Assembly: GCF_000185385.1 (NCBI RefSeq)
Contig: NZ_GL622296.1
Location: 2,077,252 to 2,141,251 of the forward strand
Length of the DNA: 64,000 nucleotides
Direction of reading: 5' to 3'
Source of the DNA: Lachnoanaerobaculum saburreum DSM 3986
GTDB taxonomy: Bacteria; Bacillota; Clostridia; Lachnospirales; Lachnospiraceae
Shown: in pieces, positions 44,632 to 53,501 of the stretch
How positions within the stretch are numbered: position 1 is the first letter of the stretch
Layout of the letters: each line of letters opens with the position of its first letter
Program-made: the position numbers and the translations under genes
The notes under the pieces: model-generated
Database searches by the model: none
What the model was told of the DNA's origin: nothing
The model's input: the letters and a program-made list of their open reading frames with translations, nothing else

Positions 44632-45561
44632 TTACTCATTACTAAAGAGTGCATCTACAAATTCTTTTGAATTGAACTTTTGCAGATCATCTATTTTCTC
44701 ACCTACACCGATATACTTTACCGGAATGGAAAGCTCCGCCTGTATCGCAACCGCTATACCGCCTTTTGCACTTCCGTCAAGCTTTGTCAGTATAATACCC
44801 GTTATATTTGCCGCTTCATTAAATGCCCTTGCCTGTTCAAGCGCATTTTGACCTGTGGTACCGTCAAGCACCACCAATGTCTCCCTGTAGGCATCCGGAT
44901 ATTCTCTTTCTATTATCTTATTTATCTTTTTTAACTCTTCCATAAGATTTTTCTTATTGTGAAGTCTTCCGGCGGTATCAACTATCATTACATCCGTGTT
45001 TCTTGCCTTAGCCGCCTTACAGGCATCAAATACTACAGCACCGGGGTCTGAACCCTCATTCTGTGCTATTATATCCACTCCGGCTCTTTTAGTCCACTCT
45101 TCAAGCTGTTCTATAGCCGCCGCCCTAAAAGTATCGGCTGCCACCACCAACACTTTTTTTCCGTCATTTTTAAGCTGACTTGCAAGTTTTCCTACAGATG
45201 TGGTCTTTCCGACACCGTTCACACCGATTACAAATACTACAGATTTTCTGTTTTCAAACTCATAGGCATTCTCGCCCAAATCCATTTTTCTTTTTATCGT
45301 ATCAATAAGTACCTCTCTGCACTGTGCAGGCGAGTTTAGACGTTCCTCTTTTACTCTCTTTCTAAGCTCCTCTATAATATCTGTAGAAGCTCTGATTCCG
45401 ATATCTCCCATAATAAGAGTCTCTTCAAGTTCCTCATAGAAGTCCTCATCTATTACTTCATAGCCTAAGAATACATTCTCTATTCCGCTGACTACGGCAT
45501 TTCTTGTTTTTGTAAGTCCTTCTACAAGCCTTGAAAAAAATCCTTTTTTCTTTTCTTCCAT
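44632..45561 (-). CDS. ftsY: signal recognition particle receptor
   Basis: SRP receptor GTPase that docks ribosome-nascent chain complexes at the membrane. The NG domain shows P-loop GVNGVGKTTSVGKLA, DTFRAAA, DTAGRLHNKKNLMEEL, TKLDGSAKGG and GVGEKIDDL. At 309 residues the acidic A domain is nearly absent, normal for Firmicutes. AGGAGA precedes the ATG. It follows smc after 21 bases, a conserved arrangement. Confidence 0.97.
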   Translation of the reverse strand: MEEKKKGFFSRLVEGLTKTRNAVVSGIENVFLGYEVIDEDFYEELEETLIMGDIGIRASTDIIEELRKRVKEERLNSPAQCREVLIDTIKRKMDLGENAYEFENRKSVVFVIGVNGVGKTTSVGKLASQLKNDGKKVLVVAADTFRAAAIEQLEEWTKRAGVDIIAQNEGSDPGAVVFDACKAAKARNTDVMIVDTAGRLHNKKNLMEELKKINKIIEREYPDAYRETLVVLDGTTGQNALEQARAFNEAANITGIILTKLDGSAKGGIAVAIQAELSIPVKYIGVGEKIDDLQKFNSKEFVDALFSNE

Positions 45562-45582
45562 TATTTCTCCTGTTTATTTCTC

Positions 45583-48500
45583 CTAATTATCCAATTCATT
45601 TTCTATCAGGTTCACGGAAACAAGTGCGGAAACACCCTTTTCCTGCATTGTAATTCCGTAAAGTCTGTCCGCAGATACCATTGTACCTCTCCTGTGAGTA
45701 ATTACTATAAACTGTGTGCGGTCTGTAAGCTTATGTAAATACTTTGCAAATCTGTCTACATTTGAATCATCAAGTGCCGCCTCTATCTCATCAAGCAGTG
45801 CAAAAGGTGACGGCTTTAAGTTTTGTATTGCAAACAGCAGTGCTATGGCTGTCAGTGCTTTTTCACCGCCTGAGAGCTGCATCATGTTTTGAAGCTTCTT
45901 TCCCGGCGGCTGTGAGATAACAGTGATGCCTGCCTCAAGCATATCTCCACTCTCTTCAAGTATAAGTTTTCCGCTGCCTCCGCCAAAAAGCTCCTTAAAT
46001 ACTTCATTAAACTCCTTTGCAATCTCATCAAACTTCACAGCAAACTGCTTTTTCATAGCTATATCCAGCTCATCAATAATTTTTATCAAATTTGCCTCAG
46101 CCTCTAAGATATCGGCATGTTGCTTTTTCATAAGCTCATATCTGCCTGAAATCTCATTATAGTCTGAAACAGCATTGATATTTACACTACCAAGAGCCTT
46201 TATCTTTGACTTTAATGCAGCTATATTTGCTCTTATATCATTTAAAGACATACCCACATCGGTTCTTAGTTCCAAAGATGAATTATATGTAAGTTCATAT
46301 TCATTCCACATATAATTGGTTCGCTCAGATATCCTCTCTTCAAGCTTTTCTATCTGACCTTTTAATCTGTAGATATCTCTGTCAAGAAGTGAAACTCTCT
46401 CACTGTAAACATCTCTGTTTTCAAATATTTTACTCTGTGATTTTGACCTTGTCTCTTTTACTGAAGCCAGTTTTTCTTCCCTTTGTCTTAATTCATCTAT
46501 CTCTTTGGCCAGTTTTTGTTTTGAGATATACTCTTTTTCTATGATTTGATTCTTTTCATTGATGTTTTTTACAATATCTTCAGCCCTTATCTTTAAACCT
46601 GACTTTTCATTAAACAGTGCTTTCATTTCCGCTCCGGTTCTGTTTAAATTCTCATCAACAAACTCAAGTCTTTGTGAGGTATTGGCTTTTTCAAGCTTTA
46701 AAGCATTAAGCTTTTCCACTATCACTTCTCTGCTGTTTCTTTGCTCTTTGATAAATCTTTCAAGGTCTTCCATATCCTTTCCGATTTTATCAAAGTCCTC
46801 ACCTGCATCTAAGAGATTGGTATCCAGTCTCTTTGTCTCATTCTCTATCTCGGCAAGTTCTTTATCTATATTTTCAAAATCTGTCTGTACCGAAGCGGAT
46901 GAATTCTTAAGTTCATTCAACTTTTCAACCAATCCGGCTATTCTGTTTGATATATTATTTTTCTCAATAATAAGATCTTGGCTTAACTTTCTGTTATCTT
47001 CAATTTCGGCTTCTATATCATTTCTCTTTGACTTAAACTCTTCAAGCTTGTCATTAGCCTCATTGTAGTTTTTTAAAATTGCCGATATGCTTGTCTGTGC
47101 CTCTTCTATCTCTCTTTTCTTGCTTAGAAGATTGGTAGTATTCTTAAAGGCACCTCCACTGATAGAGCCTCCGGGGCTTAGTGAATCACCGTCCAATGTA
47201 ACCACTCTGTACTCATATCTGAACTTTTTTTCAAAAGCGACAGCATTATCTATATTGTCAATAACTACAATTCGTCCAAGCAAACTGCCTACCAGATTTT
47301 TATATACATTATCATACTCAACCAGCTCACTTGCTGTTCCTACCACACCTTTTTCCTTTAAAAAATCCGTATTTGAAAATGTGCTGTTTTTCATAGCTGA
47401 AAGCGGCAAAAATGTGGCTCTGCCAAATCTGTTTTTCTTCAGATAGTCAATTAAAACCTTTGCTGTATTCTCAGAGTCTATAACTACATTTTGAATTCTG
47501 CCTCCAAGTGCGGTTTCTATAGCTGTCTCATACTTTTTTGATGTTCTTACTATATCCGCCACAACTCCATGTATACCGCCTATTCTGTCTCTTGTTTCCA
47601 TCACCTTCTTTATTGCAATACCATATCCGTCGTATTTTTCTGCAAGATCTTTTAGTGATGTAAGCTTTGCGGACTCGCTTTGATACTTCATCTGAAGCTC
47701 TGAAACCACTTTTGAAAATCTGATTATCTCATTTTGTACCCTTTCATTGTTGCTCTCAAGCTCTTTTCCGGCAAAATCAATTTTGCTTAATGACTCTTTT
47801 ACATGGATTAGATTTTTATTTTCTTCATCAATCTTCAGTTCTATTGTATTTTGACCGGTCTTACTCTCTAAGAGCCTTTGTGTCATTTGAGACTTTCTTA
47901 GTCGTACCTGCTCCAATACACCCTTATATCTCTCCCTTTTCGCCCTCAAATCCGCATTCTTTGAATTAAACTCCTCAGATGAAAGCCTTAAATTATCAAG
48001 TCTTTTTAAAAGATTCTCTATCTTTTTATCAACACTTTCAAGCTCCGCCAAAATAGCCGTTTCTTTTTCATCCGCCTTTTTTAGCAGACTTTGTAAAGAT
48101 TCCTTCTCCTCATTTAAAGATTTAAGGTCTTTTTGCTTTTTTTCAATATCACTGTCTATATCTTCACCTCTTGATAAGAGATTTTCATTATTCCTGTTTT
48201 CAGAGTTTATCCGCTCCTTTAAAATCTCTATATGTGAAGTGATCTCTTGCAGTTCAATTCCCTTATTACCTCTTAAATTCTTTACACCGTCAAGTTCTTC
48301 ATCAAGTCTTTTCAGTTCGGCACTGATATCCTCATAGTCTTTTTTTGAATTTTCAAGCAGTTTTTTTGCATCTTCCAAGTCATCAAAGAGCAGCTTTTCA
48401 CGTTTTTTATACTCATTTAGATTCTGTGATATGCCCTCATACTCCATAATATAGCTGTTCACATCAAAAATCTTTAATTCCTCACGAAGATTCAAAAACT

Positions 48501-49140
48501 CTTTTGCGATCTTTGCCTGTTTTTCAAGCGGACCGACCTGTTTTTCAAGCTCTACCAATATGTCATTTACTCTTATCAGACTCTCTCTCTCAGACTCCAA
48601 TCTTTTTAGTGCAAGTCCTTTTCTTCTTTTGAACTTTGTAATTCCTGCCGCCTCATCAAACAGTTCTCTTCTATCCTCCGGTCTGCCGTTTAATATCTTG
48701 TCTACCTGACCCTGACCTATTATGGAATATCCGTCCTTACCGATACCTGTATCAAAGAAAAGTTCACTTATATCCTTCAGTCTACAGGCTGAACCGTTTA
48801 TCAGATACTCACTTTCTCCGGATCTGAAAAGTCTTCTGGATACAGTCACTTCATTGAAATCTATATCCAATTTGTGATCCGAATTGTCTAAGGTAATTGC
48901 AACATAAGCAAATCCGAGCGGCTTTCTAAGCTCTGTACCTGCAAAGATAACGTCCTGCATATTTCCGCCTCTAAGTTGCTTTGCACTCTGCTCTCCTAAA
49001 ACCCATCTGACTGCATCCGACACATTGCTTTTCCCTGAGCCGTTCGGTCCTACAATACCTGTTATCCCGTTGTGGAAATCAAATACAATCTTATTTGCAA
49101 AGGACTTAAATCCCTGAATTTCAATACGTTTTAAATACAT
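45583..49140 (-). CDS. smc: chromosome segregation SMC ATPase
   Basis: Condensin ATPase of 1185 residues. The N-terminal head has Walker A GPNGSGKSN (31-39); long coiled coils run to about residue 500 and from about 670; the hinge (about 505-660) holds GGIHGVVADIV and SLSPGGSISGGAF; the C-terminal head has the signature LSGGEKALTAIALLFA and Walker B PFALLDEIEAALDD. It starts directly after the rnc stop (TAAATG). ScpA and ScpB are not in the window. Confidence 0.98.
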   Translation of the reverse strand: MYLKRIEIQGFKSFANKIVFDFHNGITGIVGPNGSGKSNVSDAVRWVLGEQSAKQLRGGNMQDVIFAGTELRKPLGFAYVAITLDNSDHKLDIDFNEVTVSRRLFRSGESEYLINGSACRLKDISELFFDTGIGKDGYSIIGQGQVDKILNGRPEDRRELFDEAAGITKFKRRKGLALKRLESERESLIRVNDILVELEKQVGPLEKQAKIAKEFLNLREELKIFDVNSYIMEYEGISQNLNEYKKREKLLFDDLEDAKKLLENSKKDYEDISAELKRLDEELDGVKNLRGNKGIELQEITSHIEILKERINSENRNNENLLSRGEDIDSDIEKKQKDLKSLNEEKESLQSLLKKADEKETAILAELESVDKKIENLLKRLDNLRLSSEEFNSKNADLRAKRERYKGVLEQVRLRKSQMTQRLLESKTGQNTIELKIDEENKNLIHVKESLSKIDFAGKELESNNERVQNEIIRFSKVVSELQMKYQSESAKLTSLKDLAEKYDGYGIAIKKVMETRDRIGGIHGVVADIVRTSKKYETAIETALGGRIQNVVIDSENTAKVLIDYLKKNRFGRATFLPLSAMKNSTFSNTDFLKEKGVVGTASELVEYDNVYKNLVGSLLGRIVVIDNIDNAVAFEKKFRYEYRVVTLDGDSLSPGGSISGGAFKNTTNLLSKKREIEEAQTSISAILKNYNEANDKLEEFKSKRNDIEAEIEDNRKLSQDLIIEKNNISNRIAGLVEKLNELKNSSASVQTDFENIDKELAEIENETKRLDTNLLDAGEDFDKIGKDMEDLERFIKEQRNSREVIVEKLNALKLEKANTSQRLEFVDENLNRTGAEMKALFNEKSGLKIRAEDIVKNINEKNQIIEKEYISKQKLAKEIDELRQREEKLASVKETRSKSQSKIFENRDVYSERVSLLDRDIYRLKGQIEKLEERISERTNYMWNEYELTYNSSLELRTDVGMSLNDIRANIAALKSKIKALGSVNINAVSDYNEISGRYELMKKQHADILEAEANLIKIIDELDIAMKKQFAVKFDEIAKEFNEVFKELFGGGSGKLILEESGDMLEAGITVISQPPGKKLQNMMQLSGGEKALTAIALLFAIQNLKPSPFALLDEIEAALDDSNVDRFAKYLHKLTDRTQFIVITHRRGTMVSADRLYGITMQEKGVSALVSVNLIENELDN

Positions 49141-49827
49141 TTAAACTTTCCCTAATTTTTTCAATGCTTCATATGCCGCCGCCTGTTCGGCAGACTTTTT
49201 GCTTACACCTTCTCCCACACCTGCTACTTGACCGTTTATATTCACCGCCACAACAAACTTTTTTAAATGATCCGGCCCTTCTTCAGACAGCAGGCAATAC
49301 TCTACCGGCCTTGAATCCTGTGATTGTATTATTTCCTGTAAGATAGTCTTGCTATCATAAAAGAAGACTTTATTTTCATATCCATTCAAAATGAATTTTA
49401 AAATCACCTCTTTTGCATTAGCAAAACCACCGTCTAAATATATACTTCCTATAACCGCTTCAAAGGTGTCACTGATTATACTTGGTCTGAATCTTCCGCC
49501 TGTATGTTCTTCACCTTTTCCAAGCCTTATAAACTCACTGAGTCTGATATTCCCCGCACAATCCACAAGTGCCGGCTCACATACAAAGCTCGCTCTTATC
49601 TTTGTCAACTCTCCCTCAGGCTTATCCGGATAAACTTCATAGAAAAATTCGCTGCTGACAAGCTCTAAAACGGCATCTCCCAAAAACTCAAGTCTTTCAT
49701 TAGAACCGTTTTTTCCAAGCTGATGCTCATTGGCATAGGAACTGTGTGTAAGTGCCTGCTTTAAAAGTTCTCTGTTCTTATACTCATATCCTAATAATTC
49801 CTGTAACTCATTTAAATTATTATTCAT
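49141..49827 (-). CDS. rnc: ribonuclease III
   Basis: Double-strand-specific endoribonuclease for rRNA maturation. The catalytic signature NERLEFLGDAVLEL is near residue 43, with the second acidic pair in SDTFEAVIGSIYLDGG; a double-stranded RNA-binding domain occupies about residues 158-226. AGAGGGTTGTT precedes the ATG. Its leader holds a tandem repeat and a long hairpin, which could be a self-cleavage site. The rnc-smc-ftsY order is typical of Firmicutes. Confidence 0.97.
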   Translation of the reverse strand: MNNNLNELQELLGYEYKNRELLKQALTHSSYANEHQLGKNGSNERLEFLGDAVLELVSSEFFYEVYPDKPEGELTKIRASFVCEPALVDCAGNIRLSEFIRLGKGEEHTGGRFRPSIISDTFEAVIGSIYLDGGFANAKEVILKFILNGYENKVFFYDSKTILQEIIQSQDSRPVEYCLLSEEGPDHLKKFVVAVNINGQVAGVGEGVSKKSAEQAAAYEALKKLGKV

Positions 49828-49841
49828 AACAACCCTCTATC

Positions 49842-49877
49842 AACTATATTCTATAACTATATTCTATAACTATATTC
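49842..49877. repeat. 13-base tandem repeat in the rnc leader
   Basis: The unit AACTATATTCTAT occurs twice in full and once as the first 10 bases (49842-49854, 49855-49867, 49868-49877). It lies between the rnc ribosome site and the long inverted repeat. Confidence 0.85.
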
Positions 49878-49948
49878 GAGGCTACTGTTATCAAGTACTA
49901 TCTGTCAGTTATTATCGCTTTTTTCTATAATACAAAAACAGCAGCCTC
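49878..49948 (-). other. long inverted repeat between acpP and rnc
   Basis: GAGGCTACTGTT (49878-49889) and AACAGCAGCCTC (49937-49948) form a 12-pair RNA stem with one G-U pair around a 47-base loop, starting 7 bases after the acpP stop. No T-run follows on the minus strand, so it is not an ordinary terminator. Confidence 0.7.
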
Positions 49949-49955
49949 AACACTA

Positions 49956-50192
49956 CTATCTGGCGTCTGTCGCCTTCTTTATCTCCTCAACCGCATCATT
50001 TACAGTATGTATATTTTCAGCCACCTCCTGAGGTATCTCAAGTTCAAACTCCTCCTCAATGCCTGTAATAATCTCAAATAAGTCCAAAGAATCCGCTCCC
50101 AAATCATCCACAAAAGAAGAACTAAGTTCAATTGTATTCTCATCAATATTTAGAACCTCAGCAATAATCTTCTTTAACTTCTCAAACTCCAT
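49956..50192 (-). CDS. acpP: acyl carrier protein
   Basis: Carries acyl chains on a phosphopantetheine arm during fatty acid synthesis. The attachment serine is in [10 protein letters not shown] near residue 36; the 78-residue acidic helical protein matches family length. A TTG at 50204 lies in the ribosome site GGAGAG; the ATG at 50192 is the start. It follows plsX by 13 bases, as in many Firmicutes. Confidence 0.95.
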   Translation of the reverse strand: MEFEKLKKIIAEVLNIDENTIELSSSFVDDLGADSLDLFEIITGIEEEFELEIPQEVAENIHTVNDAVEEIKKATDAR

Positions 50193-50205
50193 TTTTCTCT
50201 CCAAT

Positions 50206-51198
50206 CTAATTTTTTTTCATTTTCTCTCTTATAATATCACTCAAAGCCTCTTCTTTGAAGCTCTTGCATTGCAAAATCGAATTGCAAATTTCATTTGCCT
50301 TTGAATTACCATGTGCCTTAACTATAAGCCCGTTAAGTCCAAGCAAAGGTGCACCGCCATAGCTGCTTGCATCAAATGACTTCAATGTAGCCTTCAGTGA
50401 AGACTTTATCATCATTGCACCGATTTTTGTAAAAATACTCTTTGTCAGGGCTTCCTTTATCTTACCAAGTAATGTAGAACCAACTCCCTCATAAAGCTTT
50501 ATTATAACATTACCCACAAAGGCCTCACAGACTATCACATCTGCTCCACCTTTTGGTATCTCTCTTGCTTCTATACTGCCTATAAAGTTTATGTCACAGC
50601 ATTCCTTTAATAAAGGCATAGTCTCCTTAACCAATGCATTTCCTTTTTCTTCCTCGGCACCTATATTTACAAGACCTACTCTCGGATTTTTGATACCGAT
50701 TACCTTTTCCATATATAAAGAACCTATTCTTGCAAACTGTACAAGATTATCAGCTCTTGCATCCACATTTGCACCGCAGTCAATAAGCAAAGAAACTCCC
50801 TTTTCAGTAGGTATAAGCGGTGCCAGTGCCGGCCTTAAAACTCCCTTTATCCTGCCGACTATAAGTTGACCGCCTACAAGCACCGCTCCGGTACTTCCCG
50901 CACTGACAAAACCGTCCGCTCTGCCTTCCTTTACAAGGTTCATACCCACCACTATAGACGAATCCTTTTTCGCTCTGACAGCGGCTACAGGTGCTTCTTC
51001 ATTGGTTATTACCTCGCTTGAATATACACTCTCACATCTGTCTGAAAACTCCTTATTTATCCTTCCCTCCAAAACCTCCTTATTACCTACTAAAATAATT
51101 TTAATATCTTTATCTTTTTTTAAGGCATCAAATGCTCCCTTTATTATTTCGTCAGGTGAATAATCTCCACCCATTGTATCCAATGCAACCGTAACCAT
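50206..51198 (-). CDS. plsX: phosphate acyltransferase
   Basis: Makes acyl-phosphate from acyl-ACP, the first step of membrane phospholipid synthesis. It shows [19 protein letters not shown] at the N-terminus, [30 protein letters not shown] and EAFVGNV, all PlsX hallmarks. A TTG at 51210 overlaps the ribosome site GAGGTG, so the ATG at 51198 (330 residues) is chosen. It opens a long operon and has its own promoter. Confidence 0.96.
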   Translation of the reverse strand: MVTVALDTMGGDYSPDEIIKGAFDALKKDKDIKIILVGNKEVLEGRINKEFSDRCESVYSSEVITNEEAPVAAVRAKKDSSIVVGMNLVKEGRADGFVSAGSTGAVLVGGQLIVGRIKGVLRPALAPLIPTEKGVSLLIDCGANVDARADNLVQFARIGSLYMEKVIGIKNPRVGLVNIGAEEEKGNALVKETMPLLKECCDINFIGSIEAREIPKGGADVIVCEAFVGNVIIKLYEGVGSTLLGKIKEALTKSIFTKIGAMMIKSSLKATLKSFDASSYGGAPLLGLNGLIVKAHGNSKANEICNSILQCKSFKEEALSDIIREKMKKN

Positions 51199-51234
51199 AA
51201 TACACCTCAAATGTTTTTTCTATAACACCTTTGT

Positions 51235-51263
51235 ATCATAACTAAATATTAAGTTCTGTGCAA
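51235..51263 (-). promoter_or_regulatory. plsX operon promoter
   Basis: TTGCAC (51263-51258), a 17-base spacer and TATGAT (51240-51235) on the minus strand, giving a leader of about 30 bases. I see no FapR-type operator. Confidence 0.5.
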
Positions 51264-51314
51264 GATAAAATTCTAAATCTATATGATATTTTATATATGT
51301 TATTTTAAACAGAG

Positions 51315-51569
51315 CTATAAATTGTTTTTTAAAATTATAATCTCACCGTCTCTCCACAGATATACTGCAACCGCATCTAAAAGTTTCTTTCCAATGCTTC
51401 TTCCTCTTTCTTCCAAGGCTTTACCTTCACTTCCAAGCGGAGTAATCACTCTGTTGTCTTCAATGATACATTCCACATCATCATGATATAATTCATGTAA
51501 AAAACATTTATAATATTTTATTTTTTGAATCTGTACCTCAAGACTCTTATCCACTATCAAATATACCAT
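51315..51569 (-). CDS. small unrecognised protein after cbiG
   Basis: I do not recognise this 84-residue soluble protein. It has two halves: a beta/alpha N-terminus (VYLIVDKSLEVQIQKIKYYK) and a C-terminal GSEGKALEERGRSIGKKLLDAV helix followed by a short beta strand. Base composition and codon use match its neighbours, and it starts 1 base after the cbiG stop, so it is probably a real, coupled gene. A GTG at 51578 is an alternative start. About 115 bases downstream hold only the plsX promoter. Confidence 0.6.
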   Translation of the reverse strand: MVYLIVDKSLEVQIQKIKYYKCFLHELYHDDVECIIEDNRVITPLGSEGKALEERGRSIGKKLLDAVAVYLWRDGEIIILKNNL

Positions 51570-51570
51570 C

Positions 51571-52575
51571 TTACTCACGCCCTATTGCAACAGTCATACC
51601 TTCTCTTGCCGTTTTTTTTACTATAAGATTGTTACACTGTATGCATACGGCTCTCTCACACACATTGCCTACCCCTACAGTCTTTCTTACAAACTCCGAT
51701 TCAAAAAAATCTCCACTTACACTGTTTAGCTCATCCTTGGTAAAAGTCAAAAAAGGTACATTAAGTCTGTTTGCCAGATTCTTTACGGCATCTTCATCCC
51801 TTTTTATATCAATACTTCCAATCGACTTTACCGCCCTTATATCAAGACCTTCAAGCCTGAATATATCATTTACAAAATCCCACATCTTATCTGCATCTGT
51901 ATTCTTTTTACACCCCACCCCGATATACAAATTCTTAGGTATCAAAGTCAATACGGTATCATCATAGATTCTGTCTGTTATTCTCACTTTTATATCACAA
52001 GCTTTATTCTTTGGATTCAGTTTTTTCTTAAGCTCTTTTACATCAATGCTCTTTATATCACTGTCAATATCAATACAATTATTGTCAAGCAGTGCCGCAC
52101 TTACATCCTTTGCAAGTTTCCTTGATGAGATAAGCAGATTGTTCTTTTTTGCAAATACATCTACAGCAAAGGTACCGTTGATATCTGTTGCGGTTGTAAT
52201 AATAGGAGCGGCAGATAATGCCTCTCCTATATAATTTGCCAATTCATTGGCTCCGCCTACATGTCCTGAAAGCAAAGGAATAACATATCTGCCAAGCTCA
52301 TCTATTACAAGTACCGCAGGATCACAGAACTTGTCCTTTATATACGGAGCTATGCTTCTTACCGCTATTCCTACAGCTCCGATAAAAATGACGGCATCAT
52401 CAGTGAAATGTCTCTTCACCGTTTCTTTAAGATTGCCAAGCGGCTTCACTCTGTTGTCAAACCGATATTTTTCCAATGTATATGATGTTATATCGGATTC
52501 ACTCAAAATATCCGTCAATCTTTTATTTATATCTCCGCCCTTTTTTGTAAATGAGATAATAGTTATATTTTTCAT
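51571..52575 (-). CDS. cbiG: CbiG-like cobalt-precorrin-5A hydrolase
   Basis: In anaerobic cobalamin synthesis CbiG opens the lactone ring of cobalt-precorrin-5A. The N-terminal domain shows FIGAVGIAVRSIAPYIKDK and PLLSGHVGGANELA; the C-terminal CobE/CbiG domain has YIGVGCKKNTD and VGVGNVCERAVCI. At 334 residues both domains are complete. No other cobalamin gene is in the window, which is unusual. Its ATG overlaps the CPBP gene's TGA (ATGA). Confidence 0.88.
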   Translation of the reverse strand: MKNITIISFTKKGGDINKRLTDILSESDITSYTLEKYRFDNRVKPLGNLKETVKRHFTDDAVIFIGAVGIAVRSIAPYIKDKFCDPAVLVIDELGRYVIPLLSGHVGGANELANYIGEALSAAPIITTATDINGTFAVDVFAKKNNLLISSRKLAKDVSAALLDNNCIDIDSDIKSIDVKELKKKLNPKNKACDIKVRITDRIYDDTVLTLIPKNLYIGVGCKKNTDADKMWDFVNDIFRLEGLDIRAVKSIGSIDIKRDEDAVKNLANRLNVPFLTFTKDELNSVSGDFFESEFVRKTVGVGNVCERAVCIQCNNLIVKKTAREGMTVAIGRE

Positions 52576-53402
52576 AATCTGTAAGGGCTTTGCTCATTTC
52601 TTTCAGGCTTGGTATTCCATAGAACCACCAAAAGCACTATCGCCGGTATAATCATTATATATGATATAGCCGTTATAACATTATTTATCACATCCGTATT
52701 TAATGCCGCCGGTAAATTTCCGATAGTATTATTGAAGATATGTATAAACATTGTAACAAATATATTTCTGGTCTTGTAGTAAATAAGTCCCATCATACAA
52801 CCCATAATCGCTGTATACACGCTCTGAACAAAGATCATATGCCATACACCGAAAGCTACACCTGACACTATAATAGCAAACCATGGGTTCTTGGTTACTC
52901 TCTCAAGTGAGTTAAATACCAGCAATCTGAACAGTATCTCCTCTACAACAGGTCCCACTATTGATATTGAAAGCAGTGACCAGATATAATCGCCTGATTC
53001 AAGATCACTGTATACTCCTGAGAAGTATTCACTGTTTTTTGCAATAAACGGAATAACAACTAAAAATCTGTCCACTATCTCAAACCACAGACCTGCTATA
53101 CCGTAGAATGCAAATCCCATCACAATCCCGAATATAATACCCTTAAACAGTCCTATTTTCACTCTTTCATCATGTCTTTTCACTATAAAAATTGCCAAAA
53201 TAAGGTATATGGCAATAAGCACTAAAGATATGAAAGTATCTACAACCGCATTTACACTTGGCAAAAGTACATCAGGTATTATACCGAATTTTACATCAAA
53301 ATAATTTATTTTGCCGAATATAATATTGCTTATCTGCTCATAGCTCAAACATAAAACAAGAGCCAGAACGCACCAAAAAACTGTCTTTATATATTTTTTC
53401 AT
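52572..53402 (-). CDS. CPBP-family intramembrane protease
   Basis: A 276-residue protein with about seven membrane segments and the CPBP (CAAX protease/bacteriocin-processing) catalytic motifs: VVEEILFRLLVF (EExxxR), FGVWHM (FxxxH) and HIFNNT (HxxxN). Relatives process prenylated proteins, bacteriocins or anti-sigma factors; the substrate is unknown. AGAGGAG precedes the ATG. It leads a three-gene unit with cbiG and a small unknown gene. Confidence 0.87.
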   Translation of the reverse strand: MKKYIKTVFWCVLALVLCLSYEQISNIIFGKINYFDVKFGIIPDVLLPSVNAVVDTFISLVLIAIYLILAIFIVKRHDERVKIGLFKGIIFGIVMGFAFYGIAGLWFEIVDRFLVVIPFIAKNSEYFSGVYSDLESGDYIWSLLSISIVGPVVEEILFRLLVFNSLERVTKNPWFAIIVSGVAFGVWHMIFVQSVYTAIMGCMMGLIYYKTRNIFVTMFIHIFNNTIGNLPAALNTDVINNVITAISYIMIIPAIVLLVVLWNTKPERNEQSPYRL

Positions 53403-53416
53403 TTAATCTCCTCTAT

Positions 53417-53443
53417 GTTATTATTGTTATTATTGTTATTATT
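53417..53443. repeat. 9-base tandem repeat in the CPBP leader
   Basis: GTTATTATT occurs three times in perfect tandem, just upstream of the ribosome site of the CPBP gene (on the minus strand AATAATAAC). Confidence 0.85.
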
Positions 53444-53453
53444 TAAAAAAGTC

Positions 53454-53494
53454 AAAAAAAGTCGCAGATGAAATCACCTGCGACTTTTTAAAAA
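53454..53494 (-). terminator. terminator after the S1 gene
   Basis: GTCGCAG (53461-53467) and CTGCGAC (53478-53484) with flanking A/T runs form a strong hairpin; seven T's follow on the minus strand. It closes the purL-to-S1 gene run. Confidence 0.88.
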
Positions 53495-53501
53495 CTGTCT
53501 T

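Noticed and set aside
46559-47446. Open frames opposite smc
   Set aside because: They mirror the coiled-coil codons of smc and have no start signal.
49842-49877. CRISPR-like repeats in the rnc leader
   Set aside because: The 13-base units are directly adjacent with no spacers, so they are a simple tandem repeat.
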